A stretch of 64,000 nt of DNA from Leptospira interrogans (GTDB lineage Bacteria > Spirochaetota > Leptospiria > Leptospirales > Leptospiraceae): assembly GCF_900156205.1 (NCBI RefSeq), contig NZ_FTNA01000002.1, forward strand, positions 255,668 to 319,667. Reading direction: 5' to 3'. The notes under the pieces were generated by a model that saw only the letters and a program-made list of their open reading frames with translations, searched no databases and was not told where the DNA came from. Both the position numbers and the translations under genes were made by a program. Positions 8,842 through 23,276 of the stretch are shown piece after piece (the first letter of the stretch is position 1; each line of letters opens with the position of its first letter).

Positions 8842-10191
8842 TCAATTTTTTTTTGCTATACGAAAGATATTTCCTGAACCAAAGTCGGTAAAATATACCT
8901 CTCCGGATATATCTTGACCAAAAGTACTAATTTGAAACGGAACTTGTATAACTAATTCATTGGAAATTTTTTTACCATTTTTTTGTTTTAAAGCCCAAAT
9001 TTTACCAGTTACAAAATCTCCATATAGATAAGAACCTACAAGTTTCGGGATTTCCTTTCCTCTATACACATAACCACCCGTAATCGATTGCCCCTCTTCT
9101 CTGGAATATTCATGAATTGGATCGATCAAAAAATTATCTACACAACCTGGATTTTTTTTAAAACAATGAAATCCTTCTCGAATGTTCCAACCGTAATTAC
9201 CTCCCTTCTGGATCAGATCGATTTCCTCAAATTCGTTTTGTCCTACATCGGCTACATACAGTTCACCGGTAAGTTTATCAAAAGAAAATCTCCAAGGATT
9301 TCGAAAGCCGTAACTCCAAATTTCAGGTAAAAAACCGGGGTGATGTACAAATGGATTGTCTTCCGGAACCTTATAAGCGGCTCCTGCAGCATGAGGATTG
9401 GGAAGAATTCGTAATAATTTTCCTAAAAATGTACCTGGATTTTGTCCGTTTTTATATGGATCGTTTGCTCCTCCCCCGTCTCCAAAACCTATATATAGTT
9501 TTCGATCCGGACCAAACGCAAGTTGTCCTCCGTTATGATTCGAATAAGGTTGTTCCAACTTTAATATCATTCTTTTGGAATGTTCAATTTTTTGAACTAA
9601 ATGCTCTTTCCACTCAAATTCTAAAATTTTAGAATAATCCTTTCCTCCTTCTTTTACGATTACATTTACAAAAAATTTAGAATCTGTTTGAAAATCCGGA
9701 GAAAATGCAAGACCTAAAAGCCCTTCTTCTGAACGAGTCTCTATCTGACCCGTAAAATCAGCTCTGAGAGTCTTGACCTTTGTAGTTAAATCAACCTCTA
9801 TCAACTTTCCTCTTTTTTCCAAAATGATCATTCGTTTTGGATCTCCGGGAAAAAATTGAATATCCGTTGGTTCTTGAAATCCATCTGCAACCGAGACATA
9901 TCCAATCGATTCAACTTTTGTCTTTATAACATTTCTTCTAGGTTGTTTCTTATCTGCGGTCAATGGGGAATCAAGTATAAGAACGACTCCAATCGTCAAA
10001 AGAACTCTGAATAAAAAAATACAAGAATACAATCGAATAAAACGAGTTATAAAATTTTCAAGATTGCAAAAAAGTGAGAACAACTTAGACACTAACAACA
10101 AGATCCATTCTAACCGACAAAATCGATAAAAATAGATTCTTAAAAAAATAGAACAAATATCACGAATCTGAAACATGATACTGATTTGCAA
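8842..10191 (-). CDS. PQQ-type soluble aldose sugar dehydrogenase family protein
   Basis: Six-bladed propeller enzyme of the glucose/sorbosone dehydrogenase family, which usually oxidises aldoses with PQQ in the periplasm. Marks of the family are [77 protein letters not shown] and ITGGYVYRG. The N-terminus is a problem: the open frame starts at 10191, but about 50 odd AT-rich residues precede a clear signal peptide (FRVLLTIGVVLILDSPLTA). A TTG at 10032 would begin just before that signal. The protein has a paralogue at 53837-55342. Whether PQQ is available in this organism cannot be judged here. Confidence 0.85.
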   Translation of the reverse strand: MQISIMFQIRDICSIFLRIYFYRFCRLEWILLLVSKLFSLFCNLENFITRFIRLYSCIFLFRVLLTIGVVLILDSPLTADKKQPRRNVIKTKVESIGYVSVADGFQEPTDIQFFPGDPKRMIILEKRGKLIEVDLTTKVKTLRADFTGQIETRSEEGLLGLAFSPDFQTDSKFFVNVIVKEGGKDYSKILEFEWKEHLVQKIEHSKRMILKLEQPYSNHNGGQLAFGPDRKLYIGFGDGGGANDPYKNGQNPGTFLGKLLRILPNPHAAGAAYKVPEDNPFVHHPGFLPEIWSYGFRNPWRFSFDKLTGELYVADVGQNEFEEIDLIQKGGNYGWNIREGFHCFKKNPGCVDNFLIDPIHEYSREEGQSITGGYVYRGKEIPKLVGSYLYGDFVTGKIWALKQKNGKKISNELVIQVPFQISTFGQDISGEVYFTDFGSGNIFRIAKKN

Positions 10192-10416
10192 TTTTTTCTA
10201 TTTATGAGTCAATTTGAATTTAGAAACGAGTTTTCATTTCGAGAGTTTTAAAGTATTTTTTAAAAATGTAAAAACTCAGAACAATACTTAATCTTTTATT
10301 CTAGAATAGAGTTTTACGACAAAAATTTGAAGTACTCAATTTTATAGAGATCCCTAAAAAAGCCCTTAAAAACTGCGTGTCATTTCAGTATCTTCGGAAA
10401 AAAATGTAGAATCGAG

Positions 10417-11727
10417 ATGGAAGTTACAAATTCAGTCCGCCAAATTTCTACTATTTCGCTTCTGGAAGAAATGGAAAAAAAATACAAATCCATTCCAATC
10501 GAAGCGATCGTTAAACAAGATATTCTTAGACAAGGAATTCATTTTCTCAAAGAAGTTTTTGAAGTAACCGATCCGTACAAAACCAAAGATTATTTTATAT
10601 TCTCTTTTGATCATATTCCTCTTTCCGAATTAGGAGACGTAAAAGCTCCCGAAGAAATTAAAGTCTCAGGTGGTCATTTTGATCTGCTTCCTACGGTAAT
10701 CTCCACTCGAAATAATCCAAGTTCACCGTATAAAGTAAAAAAGTCCTCAGATGGAAAACCAGTTCTTTATCTTGGAGAAACGTTTTTAGGAAATTTGGAA
10801 TTTCCTCCACTTCCCGCTTGGTATCGTCATAAAACTAAAAACGGAAAAATCCCAGGAGAAATTGCACCTGTAATCGAATGGGGTTATTTAATCTATCTCA
10901 CAGTTTTTAGAAACTGTCAGTATTTTGGTAAAGAAGAAGAATGTGCTTACTGTGATATCAATCACAACTATCGTCAGCAAAAAAACGCGGGGCGTCCTTA
11001 CACTGGTGTTAAAGATATAGAAGATATTTTAGAAGTTTTATCTTGGATCGATTCAGAAGACCATACAGCAAAAGTTTATACAATTACCGGTGGGAGTGTA
11101 ATTACTTCCTTAAAGAAAAAAAATGAAATCGATTTTTATCTAGACTATGCAACTGCAATCGAATCCAAATTTCCTGGAAGATGGATGGGTAAAATCGTTT
11201 CTCAGGCATGGGAGATAGAAGATTGTAAAAAATTTAAAGAAGCAGGAATCCAAGTTTACCATCCTAACTATGAAGTCTGGGACAAAAATCTATTTCAAAA
11301 AATCTGTCCCGGTAAGGAAGCTTATATAGGAAGAGACAATTGGATTCGAAGAGTTGTAGATTCTGCAGAAGTGTTCGGTCCTTCTTATGTAATTCCAAAC
11401 TTTGTAGGTGGAGTAGAACTTTCCAAACCTTACGGATTTTCAACCGTCGCAGAAGCAATCACCTCTACAAGAGAGGGTTTAGATTTTTTTATGTCGAAAG
11501 GAATCATGCCTCGATTTACAGCTTGGTGTCCCGAACCCTATACAACGTTAGGAACACAGGCAGGCCCACCTTTAGAATATTTCTGTGAACTTCTGACTGT
11601 ATGGAAAGCTACATTCGAAAAATATAATTTACCGATTCCACCAGGTTACGGTGAGCCAGGCCCCGGAAAAGCTGTTTTTTCCGTTTCCGCTTTTATGGAC
11701 GTAATCGGATACTCTGGAAGAAATTGA
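10417..11727 (+). CDS. radical SAM protein with atypical CX8CX2C motif
   Basis: A 436-residue soluble protein. A segment RNCQYFGKEEECAYCDIN has Cys167, Cys176 and Cys179, a CX8CX2C arrangement instead of the usual CX3CX2C. The next blocks (ITGGSVIT, VYHPNYEVWDKNLFQKICPGK, VIPNFVGGVE) look like the GGE-type SAM-binding and later strands of a radical SAM barrel. The long N-terminal part (about 150 residues) has no recognised domain. It stands alone, divergent from the dehydrogenase gene, so context gives no substrate. Elp3 has a similarly stretched motif (CX9CX2C) but is otherwise different. Family assignment is good, function unknown. Confidence 0.8.
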   Translation: MEVTNSVRQISTISLLEEMEKKYKSIPIEAIVKQDILRQGIHFLKEVFEVTDPYKTKDYFIFSFDHIPLSELGDVKAPEEIKVSGGHFDLLPTVISTRNNPSSPYKVKKSSDGKPVLYLGETFLGNLEFPPLPAWYRHKTKNGKIPGEIAPVIEWGYLIYLTVFRNCQYFGKEEECAYCDINHNYRQQKNAGRPYTGVKDIEDILEVLSWIDSEDHTAKVYTITGGSVITSLKKKNEIDFYLDYATAIESKFPGRWMGKIVSQAWEIEDCKKFKEAGIQVYHPNYEVWDKNLFQKICPGKEAYIGRDNWIRRVVDSAEVFGPSYVIPNFVGGVELSKPYGFSTVAEAITSTREGLDFFMSKGIMPRFTAWCPEPYTTLGTQAGPPLEYFCELLTVWKATFEKYNLPIPPGYGEPGPGKAVFSVSAFMDVIGYSGRN

Positions 11728-11846
11728 AAATAAACAAACCTGCTCCCAGTAAAATTTAAGATTAAATCTTGGAACAAATTCTAAACTTAAAAACATTCAT
11801 AAATTTGAATACTCTATATCGTTTTTTATCTACTAAGAACGGATTT

Positions 11847-12113
11847 TTAAAATTTCCACTTAGAAGGTCTTCCGAAATTATGAAACCTACCCGAAGGCAC
11901 GTAAAAAGGATTATGCCTATATCTGCCATTATTTATCACCTTGTAGTAATTAGAATGATTTCGATATGGATAATACCCCGAGCGATTTCTGTAATCGAAA
12001 TTCCGACCACAATCGATAGAATACTGTAAGGAACAATCATCGTAATATCGATAAGGTCCTGTATAACAATTTAAAGATAAGAATAATCCCAATAATAAAA
12101 ATTTTGCATTCAT
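11847..12113 (-). CDS. small Tyr/Arg-rich putative lipoprotein
   Basis: An 88-residue frame beginning MNAKFLLLGLFLSLNC, a compact signal peptide with a plausible lipobox (LSLNC). The mature part is rich in Tyr, Arg and Asn (for example YYPYRNHSNYYKVINNGRYR), so it would be basic and extended. AGGAAAC lies rather far (about 12 bases) upstream of the ATG. No known family. A plus-strand frame over the same bases has no such features and is taken as its shadow. It may be a real surface peptide or a chance frame. Confidence 0.5.
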   Translation of the reverse strand: MNAKFLLLGLFLSLNCYTGPYRYYDDCSLQYSIDCGRNFDYRNRSGYYPYRNHSNYYKVINNGRYRHNPFYVPSGRFHNFGRPSKWKF

Positions 12114-12584
12114 TGTTATAGAACGTTTCCTAAGAAATTAAATTCTATCGGATTTAATGAAAGTGTCTATAGGGAATTTCCCTGATAAACCCCAAATTAA
12201 CGAAAAAACAAATCAGCTATTAACTTTATTATCTGAATTTTTAAAATAAACGAAAGTTTTTGATACTACTATTTATAACTATATAATAAAGTACCTAATA
12301 TTTGTATGGAATCAGCGTTTTGTGATAAAATTAACGGTACTCAATTTTATAGAAATCAGTAATTTATATCGAAAAGATTTCTTAAATTTTTGTATCAGAC
12401 GAATCGTTTTAAACAACTCATGTTATAGAATTTATCAATCTCTATAAAATTGGGTATCAGAAATTTTCGCCATAAAGAACTATTTGAGTGCAAAATATTA
12501 TGTACTCTGTTATATATTTCTAAGTAGTAAAACAAAACGATTGCATTTGTAAAAGAGAAGAATTTTATGAATATTTAATACCTT
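12114..12584. other. non-coding gap containing an inverted-repeat element
   Basis: Upstream of alkC. The main content is the inverted repeat at 12330-12485. The remainder is AT-rich, without a recognisable promoter or gene. Confidence 0.6.
12330..12485. repeat. inverted-repeat element (TACTCAATTTTATAGA family)
   Basis: The left part reads TTTTGTGATAAAATT then TACTCAATTTTATAGAAATC. The right part carries the reverse complement: TCTATAAAATTGGGTATC then AAATTTTCGCCATAAA. Single arms of the same family occur near 10311-10360, 48008-48060, 55574-55615 and 55757-55805. Confidence 0.6.
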
Positions 12585-12596
12585 TTGAATCCTTTT

Positions 12597-13694
<1,098 letters not shown>

Positions 13695-14019
13695 TCTAAT
13701 ATTTGTTAGGTGTAAAAAATCCGTTTTATCCTAAATCAATTTTTTCGTAAAAAAATAAATGTGGGAACTCTCATAAATGGTGTATTTATTAAACTTTGAA
13801 AATTGTGGGAACTATGAAATACCAAAAGAATCATCGTCCATCCGATTTTTGCACAAAACCGTTGTTTTGCGGCCATTATCAAAATTTAAATTCTATTTTA
13901 GTCAGTTCGTCTGAAAAAAAAATTTCTAAAAGTATGAGTTCCTACAATTTTTTTTCTTACGCAGAATTTCACAGGATTGAAGTTAAATGATTGGATGTAT
14001 TTTATAGTTCTGAGTAAAA
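13695..14019. other. non-coding gap with repeat fragments
   Basis: Holds GTGGGAACT motifs near 13760 and 13803, a CGTTGTTTTGCGG-type repeat near 13845-13900, the block AAAAGTATGAGTTCCTACAA near 13929, and a TTATAGTTCTGAGTA end-like stretch at about 14000. No gene is supported; a 64-codon frame at 13796 consists of these repeats. Confidence 0.6.
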
Positions 14020-14700
14020 TCAGTCAGAAGAAGATTTTTCCACTCTTCTCCATTGATTGGCCCAAGATACAAACGAATTTTGATTTCTAGATTGAATGTA
14101 TAATTTACCGCTTCCGGAAAACACCGCTACTAAACCTTCTCCACTAAGAAAAAGAGACTTCAATCCCCCTACTTTTTGAATCGTATAATCCAAAGTTCCT
14201 TCAAACCCTACGATATGCCCAGTGTCCACCACATATTGCCCGTTTACGTCAATCGTATGAATCGCGCCAAAACTCGAAAAAAATAAATCCCCAGTTCCAC
14301 CAACTTTTAAAAAGAACAAACCTTCCCCGGAAAAAAAACCTTTAAATCCTCCCCATTTACTATCAATCGTAATAGATTCAGAGCCAGCCACATAAGCTCC
14401 TCGGCTTAGGATCAGATCTTCTCCGTTCATTTTACGATATTCAATATCTCCTTGAGTTGCGCTTGTCAAAAAAAGAGTTCCGGTTCCACCTTCCGATTTA
14501 AATGTATTTTGAAAAAAAGACTCACCACCCAATAACGCGCGTTTTGCGGAAGCAAAAACTCCACCTTCTGCTTTTGTAATCATTTTGACAGTGGGACTCA
14601 TTGCAACCATCGCACCCGATTCCGCGCGTATCGATTCTCCATCATTCAACTGAACTTGAACAATTGGAAAATCAGGTTTTAATAATATTTCGTATTTCAA
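14020..14700 (-). CDS. TIGR00266/AIM24 family protein, copy 3
   Basis: A 226-residue all-beta protein of the TIGR00266 family (AIM24, formerly DUF124). Recognisable blocks are ESIRAESGAMVAMSP, the repeated GGESFF and GEGLFFLKVGGTGDLFFSSFG, and VDTGHIVGFEGTLDY. Family members have two stacked beta-prism-like lobes and no established enzymatic role. It is the last of three tandem paralogues on the minus strand, 12 bp after the preceding one, with a short Ser-rich tail (RRVEKSSSD) absent from its neighbours. Confidence 0.85.
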   Translation of the reverse strand: MKYEILLKPDFPIVQVQLNDGESIRAESGAMVAMSPTVKMITKAEGGVFASAKRALLGGESFFQNTFKSEGGTGTLFLTSATQGDIEYRKMNGEDLILSRGAYVAGSESITIDSKWGGFKGFFSGEGLFFLKVGGTGDLFFSSFGAIHTIDVNGQYVVDTGHIVGFEGTLDYTIQKVGGLKSLFLSGEGLVAVFSGSGKLYIQSRNQNSFVSWANQWRRVEKSSSD

Positions 14701-14712
14701 GATTTTTCTCCC

Positions 14713-15387
14713 TTATCTTTTAATCGGAGGAAGTTGGTTTCTAAACCAACTTCCTAAAGAAGGAACGTTTCTAGACTGAATCCAAACCTTTCCTTTTCCT
14801 TTAAAACGGGCCACAAATCCCTCTCCACCTAAAAAGAAAGACTTCCAACCCCCAAACTTAGTCATCTCGTAGTTTAAACCTTCTTCAAAGGCTACGATAT
14901 GTCCAGTGTCTACGATCATTTCTCCGTCTACGTTTAAAACGTCTATTCCACCGTAACTCGAAATTAAAAGAAAACCGTTTCCTGAAAGTCTAAGAAAAAA
15001 TAGAGATTCTCCACTGATAAACCCTTTGAGTCCTTGAAACTTTGTATCCATTTCAATGTTCGGTGAAGATGCAAGAAAAGAACTGGACTGTACATAAACC
15101 GTTCCAGATAATTCTATTCTTTCCACGTCTCCCGGAAGAGTTGGTGCGAGTAATACTTCTCCGTTTCCAGAAGAAGCAGTAAAAGTATTCATCCAAAAAG
15201 ATTCTCCGCCTAAAAAAGCTACTTTTAAACTTTTAAAAAATCCGCCTTGTTGTGCTTTATGAGTTTGAATCGTAATTCCAGAACTCATAGACATCATAGA
15301 ACCGGATTCCGCTTTGATCGATTCTCCTCCATTTAAAAGAACCTTTGCAAAACTATAAGACGGTTTGCTAATAATTTCAATATTCAT
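14713..15387 (-). CDS. TIGR00266/AIM24 family protein, copy 2
   Basis: A 224-residue paralogue of the genes on either side. It keeps GESIKAESGSMMSMS, LGGESFWMNTF, GDVERIELSG, GESLFFLRLSGNGFLLISSYGG and VDTGHIVAFEEGLNYE. No signal peptide or membrane segment. Gaps of 12 and 15 bp to its neighbours indicate one transcript. Each copy differs throughout, so the triplication is old and all three are likely maintained. Confidence 0.85.
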   Translation of the reverse strand: MNIEIISKPSYSFAKVLLNGGESIKAESGSMMSMSSGITIQTHKAQQGGFFKSLKVAFLGGESFWMNTFTASSGNGEVLLAPTLPGDVERIELSGTVYVQSSSFLASSPNIEMDTKFQGLKGFISGESLFFLRLSGNGFLLISSYGGIDVLNVDGEMIVDTGHIVAFEEGLNYEMTKFGGWKSFFLGGEGFVARFKGKGKVWIQSRNVPSLGSWFRNQLPPIKR

Positions 15388-15402
15388 AATATTCCTTTTT
15401 TA

Positions 15403-16076
<674 letters not shown>

Positions 16077-16150
16077 TAATGTAAATAAATTGAGCTAAAC
16101 GTCAATCGAAAAGTACTTTTAGAACAAATCCATATAGTTAAGTTTAGAAT

Positions 16151-16819
16151 ATGACTCAAAGAAACATTTTAATTACCGGCTCTAATCGAGGAATCGGTTT
16201 GGAACTTACCAAACAATTTCTTTCTCAGGGAGATCAAGTTTTTGCTCTGTGTAGAAAATCTTCTTCTGAACTAATTCACTTAAAACCGACTCGTATCTTT
16301 GAAGGTATGGACGTTTTAAATTCTAACTCGATCCGAGATCTACCTTCTAAACTTTTAGATACAAAGATAGATATACTTATCAATAACGCTGGAATATTAA
16401 TTCCAGACAACTTACAAAGTTTAGACGAAGAAAACGTTTTTACTCAATTTTTAGTAAACGCGTTAGGGCCTCTGAAGGTAGTAAAGGTTTTACTTTCTTC
16501 TTTGAAAAAAAATGCAAAGTTAATCTTCTTAACGAGTAGAATGGGCTCGATCGCAGACAATAACTCCGGCTCTTATTACGGATACCGCGCTTCCAAAGCC
16601 GCACTGAACGCAATCGCAGTCAGTTTAGCCAAGGATTTAAGTCCTCGGGGAATTTCAGTAGGAATCTTTCACCCTGGAATGGTGGCAACTCGAATGAGTG
16701 GTGGACAAGGAATCTCTATAACCGAAAGCGTTGAAGGTTTAATTAAACGAATTGAATCCTTAAATTTACAAAACTCCGGAAAGTTTTTTCATCAAAATGG
16801 AGAAGAACTTCCTTGGTAA
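16151..16819 (+). CDS. short-chain dehydrogenase/reductase
   Basis: NAD(P)-dependent oxidoreductase with a single Rossmann domain. It has TGSNRGIG near residues 9-16 for the cofactor, NNAG in the middle, a catalytic serine in FLTSRMGS and YYGYRASK supplying the Tyr-x3-Lys pair. At 222 residues it is slightly short for the family but complete. It resembles the C-factor/carbonyl-reductase branch. Substrate unknown. Its stop codon forms the first bases of a 16-bp inverted repeat. Confidence 0.9.
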   Translation: MTQRNILITGSNRGIGLELTKQFLSQGDQVFALCRKSSSELIHLKPTRIFEGMDVLNSNSIRDLPSKLLDTKIDILINNAGILIPDNLQSLDEENVFTQFLVNALGPLKVVKVLLSSLKKNAKLIFLTSRMGSIADNNSGSYYGYRASKAALNAIAVSLAKDLSPRGISVGIFHPGMVATRMSGGQGISITESVEGLIKRIESLNLQNSGKFFHQNGEELPW

Positions 16820-16890
16820 ATTGTGGGAACTCTTACAATTTCAAGATTTCATAGAAATCAATACTTTGCTGATGGAGTTCCCACAATTTA
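16817..16890. repeat. 16-bp perfect inverted repeat with GTGGGAACTC core
   Basis: TAAATTGTGGGAACTC (16817-16832) is the exact reverse complement of 16875-16890. The loop is 42 bases. There is no T run, so it is a weak candidate for a terminator; the core is the motif found in most gaps of this window. It begins at the stop codon of the upstream dehydrogenase. Confidence 0.75.
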
Positions 16891-17129
16891 GATCCGATTT
16901 TAAGAATTAGAAATTTATATTTTGGAATCGTTTCAAAGAACCCACTATTCAAATTCTTGGTTTGACTTGGTAAAATCCAAGTCAATGTAATGAGACTATA
17001 ACCTGTGGTCCTTGAGCTACACAGTTGTAAAAATGAGACAGAATAAAAGAAATGGAACCTAAATTATGTCGGATTGGGCCCAAATCAATGAGTTAAAACA
17101 CCTTAAAAAACCAATTTTCATAGATCTTT
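16891..17129. other. non-coding stretch upstream of lpxC promoter
   Basis: AT-rich; nothing recognisable apart from short near-repeats (ACTTGGTAAAATCCAAGT near 16966-16983 is a small inverted repeat). Confidence 0.5.
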
Positions 17130-17145
17130 TGGCATAGAGTTTGCT
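17130..17145 (+). promoter_or_regulatory. sigma-54-type promoter candidate for lpxC
   Basis: TGGCATAGAGTTTGCT matches the RpoN consensus TGGCAYRNNNNTTGCW at every fixed position, with the GG and GC pairs exactly ten bases apart. Transcription would begin near 17157, so translation from the ATG at 17263 would leave about 105 bases of leader. No activator site was identified. Confidence 0.5.
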
Positions 17146-17262
17146 TAATAGTAAATGGAGACTTTCGATTTTCTCTCTAAAAACAGAGTTAAAAACGAAC
17201 TTCGAATTCTAAATAGACCGTCTTTTAGATGGGACGTTATTGGAAATCGAGAATTTAAAACT

Positions 17263-18168
17263 ATGAAAGAAATTCTATATAGAAGATCAATACAAGACAC
17301 AGTTAGAATCAAAGGAATTGGACTTCATTCCGGCAAAGAAGTCAATCTAACCGCCCATCCAGCTCCATCCGGAACAGGAATTGTTTTTGAATATCGAAAA
17401 GGTTTAGAAAAAGCATCCATTTCGGCAGAACTCAGCAATGTAGTAGATACCAGCAACGCGACCACATTAGGAGACGGAATTCATAAAATCCAAACCGTGG
17501 AACATCTTTTAGCTGCGGTCTATGCGCTCGGTTTGACAGATTTAATTCTGGAAATAGACGCAGTAGAAGTTCCGATCATGGACGGTTCTTCTCTTCCTTT
17601 TTTACAAGCACTTGAATCAGCTGGAATCATAGAATATCCCGAAATTGTAGAACCCATTTATATTCAAAGTCCTCTCTGGGTTGTAGACGGTGACAAATAT
17701 CTGGTTTTACTTCCAAGTGACGAACTCAAAGTAACCTATACGATAGATTTCAATCACCCTCTACTCAAAGGACAAAGTATCACTGTCTCTTTAGACAGAG
17801 AAAAAATCAAACAAGAGATTCTACCTGCAAGGACTTTTGGTTTTTTAAAAGACGTAGAAGCACTTCAAGCCAGAGGACTTGCTATGGGCGGCTCTTTAGA
17901 CAACGCAATTGTACTCACTCAAGACGGTTATCTAAACCAACAACTCCGTTTTGAAAATGAATGTGTTCGTCATAAAATCTTAGATCTTTTTGGAGATATT
18001 TCCATCGCCGGTCGTCCTATCATAGGACATTATCTGGCTTCTAAAGCAGGGCACGCGCTGGATATTTCTATGGCTAAATTGGTGATGAGCAATGTCACTG
18101 GAGACGAAATCAGTAAATATAAAAGTCGTAGAATCCCACTATTCAAAAGAAAAGCAGTCGTCGTTTAA
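17263..18168 (+). CDS. lpxC: UDP-3-O-acyl-N-acetylglucosamine deacetylase
   Basis: Zinc enzyme that commits UDP-GlcNAc derivatives to lipid A synthesis in the cytoplasm. It has GIGLHSGKEV near the start, QTVEHLLAA with Glu80 and His81 (general base and zinc ligand), MDGSSLPF, ENECVRHKILDLFGD (second zinc His and Asp) and KAGHALD (catalytic His). Length from the chosen ATG is 301 residues, normal for the family. An ATG at 17155 in frame would add 36 residues that do not resemble LpxC and would sit at the predicted sigma-54 transcription start, so I rejected it. ptsI follows after 132 bp. Confidence 0.95.
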   Translation: MKEILYRRSIQDTVRIKGIGLHSGKEVNLTAHPAPSGTGIVFEYRKGLEKASISAELSNVVDTSNATTLGDGIHKIQTVEHLLAAVYALGLTDLILEIDAVEVPIMDGSSLPFLQALESAGIIEYPEIVEPIYIQSPLWVVDGDKYLVLLPSDELKVTYTIDFNHPLLKGQSITVSLDREKIKQEILPARTFGFLKDVEALQARGLAMGGSLDNAIVLTQDGYLNQQLRFENECVRHKILDLFGDISIAGRPIIGHYLASKAGHALDISMAKLVMSNVTGDEISKYKSRRIPLFKRKAVVV

Positions 18169-18278
18169 ACGTTTTCATTTAGTAATTTCAATTTCGGTCA
18201 AATCTGAGTCTTTTTGATTCGTTCTATTTTTGACTCAGAAAAGAATTGTCAGATTCTTCTTTTGGTGAATTCTGTAGT

Positions 18279-18293
18279 CGAGTTTGAAACTCG
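18279..18293. promoter_or_regulatory. 7-1-7 palindrome before ptsI
   Basis: CGAGTTTGAAACTCG: seven-base arms around one base, ending eight bases before the preferred ptsI start. A close relative, AGAGTTTAAAACTCT, lies at 34016-34030 just upstream of exbB. Either an operator or an RNA hairpin that hides the ribosome site. Confidence 0.4.
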
Positions 18294-18300
18294 TTTTAGA

Positions 18301-20039
<1,739 letters not shown>

Positions 20040-20043
<4 letters not shown>

Positions 20044-20720
20044 AACTTTTCGATTTCTAATATTAAAAACACAAAGGAATCCCAAATTCTTTCCTTTCCT
20101 TGAAAAAAAACAGGTCCCAAACTTTCTTTTTCTTTTTTTAAACAGAGATAGGAATGTTTCCCAGTTCTTAAATAAAATTTTCCGGACTTTCCAGAAAGAA
20201 GTTGTATCAGATGTTTTAAAAGTTTTGGAAGATTCTTCTCCTCTTCCGGAAGAACAACCCCCGTTATTAAAATTTCCCGATTCTCAAAATGGCCTTCTAG
20301 GGCAAACGCTTGCGGATTCCATTCTTCAAATAACATTTTTTCATACGTAGCAAGAACTGGATTCAAAATTGGATGAATTGTAGAATTTATTTTCATAGGA
20401 AATTCTTTTCCAAAAACTTTCGGAATAAAACCCTTAGTCTGAAATAAATTTAAATGTTCAAATTCATCAATTTTGGAAAGCCCCAGAACAAATCCTGGAC
20501 TGAATCCTTGTGCAATAATTTTTTGCTCACAACGAACCGATAATGCAGCTCTCATACAAAAAAAACCCAAATTGAATGGAGAAAATTGAACCAATTTGGA
20601 AAAATCCCAAACCTCATTCTCTCTCAAGGGAGAAAAATATAAATTATCGAGGGCATATAAATCTCCGTGTCCAGAAGGTGAAAATACGGAATGTTTTTGG
20701 GTTTTTTGTGTGCCGGTCAT
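20040..20720 (-). CDS. hypothetical protein
   Basis: A 226-residue protein without signal peptide or membrane helix. Aromatic-rich (FSPFNLGFFCMRAALSV), with a hydrophobic C-terminal end (SFVFLILEIEKF). I do not recognise a domain. It is convergent with ptsI, overlapping by four bases at the stops, and lies downstream of the acyl-CoA ligase terminator, so it has its own promoter. Normal composition, probably a lineage-specific gene. Confidence 0.6.
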
Positions 20721-20763
20721 ACAAATTTTATCGGTCCGACGACAAATTCTCAGAAGAAATAAA

Positions 20764-20786
20764 AAAAGCCGACCTTGAGTCGGCTT
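20764..20786 (-). terminator. intrinsic terminator of the acyl-CoA ligase gene
   Basis: AAAGCCGAC (20764-20772) and GTCGGCTTT (20778-20786) form a nine-pair stem around CTTGA. On the minus strand the stem runs into TTTTTTTATT. It lies about 30 bp beyond the stop of the ligase gene. Confidence 0.9.
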
Positions 20787-20814
20787 TCAAAAGGAAATTA
20801 AAAATTAGAAAATT

Positions 20815-22860
<2,046 letters not shown>

Positions 22861-22910
22861 TTAAACTTCATTTAACTCCTGGTATCTTTCATTATTAAAA
22901 CTTAGGAATT

Positions 22911-22930
22911 CCGACAAAGATCTTTGTCGG
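22911..22930. promoter_or_regulatory. perfect 20-bp palindrome upstream of acyl-CoA ligase
   Basis: CCGACAAAGATCTTTGTCGG is fully self-complementary and has no T run after it. Its position 51 bp before the ligase start fits an operator for a dimeric regulator, such as a fatty-acid-responsive repressor, although no regulator gene is adjacent. Confidence 0.5.
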
Positions 22931-23276
22931 CAAGGATTCAAAGGTAAATAGGGAACCTAAGAAATAAACCCTTTTTTTCAAAATGCTTTTGAGAAGGTTC
23001 TCTTTTTATTTGAATCGTTATATAATATACAAATCCAAAATCGATGTATGAGAAAAATATTTTATCTATGTATTTGTTTTACAAACGGAAATTTGTGGCT
23101 CTTTTTTGAATTCCAAAATTTTTCATTACTTCAGTGTAAATTGATCGATCCGTTTTAAAAATAAATTCTTCCGTAAAAGTTAGGTGTGGGAATTCTTACA
23201 AATCTAGATTTTACAGTTGCATTCTCAAATTAAATATACATAAAATCGTTGTTTTACGAAAAATTCATTTTATATA
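22931..23276. other. non-coding gap
   Basis: AT-rich. One GTGGGAATT motif near 23184 and one CGTTGTTTTACG-type repeat near 23246. No gene seen. Confidence 0.55.

Noticed and set aside
11769..12029. 86-codon plus-strand frame opposite the small lipoprotein
   Set aside because: No signal, ribosome site or domain; the opposite strand has a lipoprotein signal peptide.
13796..13990. 64-codon plus-strand frame
   Set aside because: Built from three dispersed repeat fragments seen elsewhere in gaps.
17155..17262. Upstream ATG as lpxC start
   Set aside because: The 36 extra residues are unlike LpxC and lie at the predicted sigma-54 transcription start.
18204..18239. Hairpin CTGAGTC/GACTCAG between lpxC and ptsI as terminator
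   Set aside because: Seven-pair stem with a 21-base loop and no T run after it; too weak to call.
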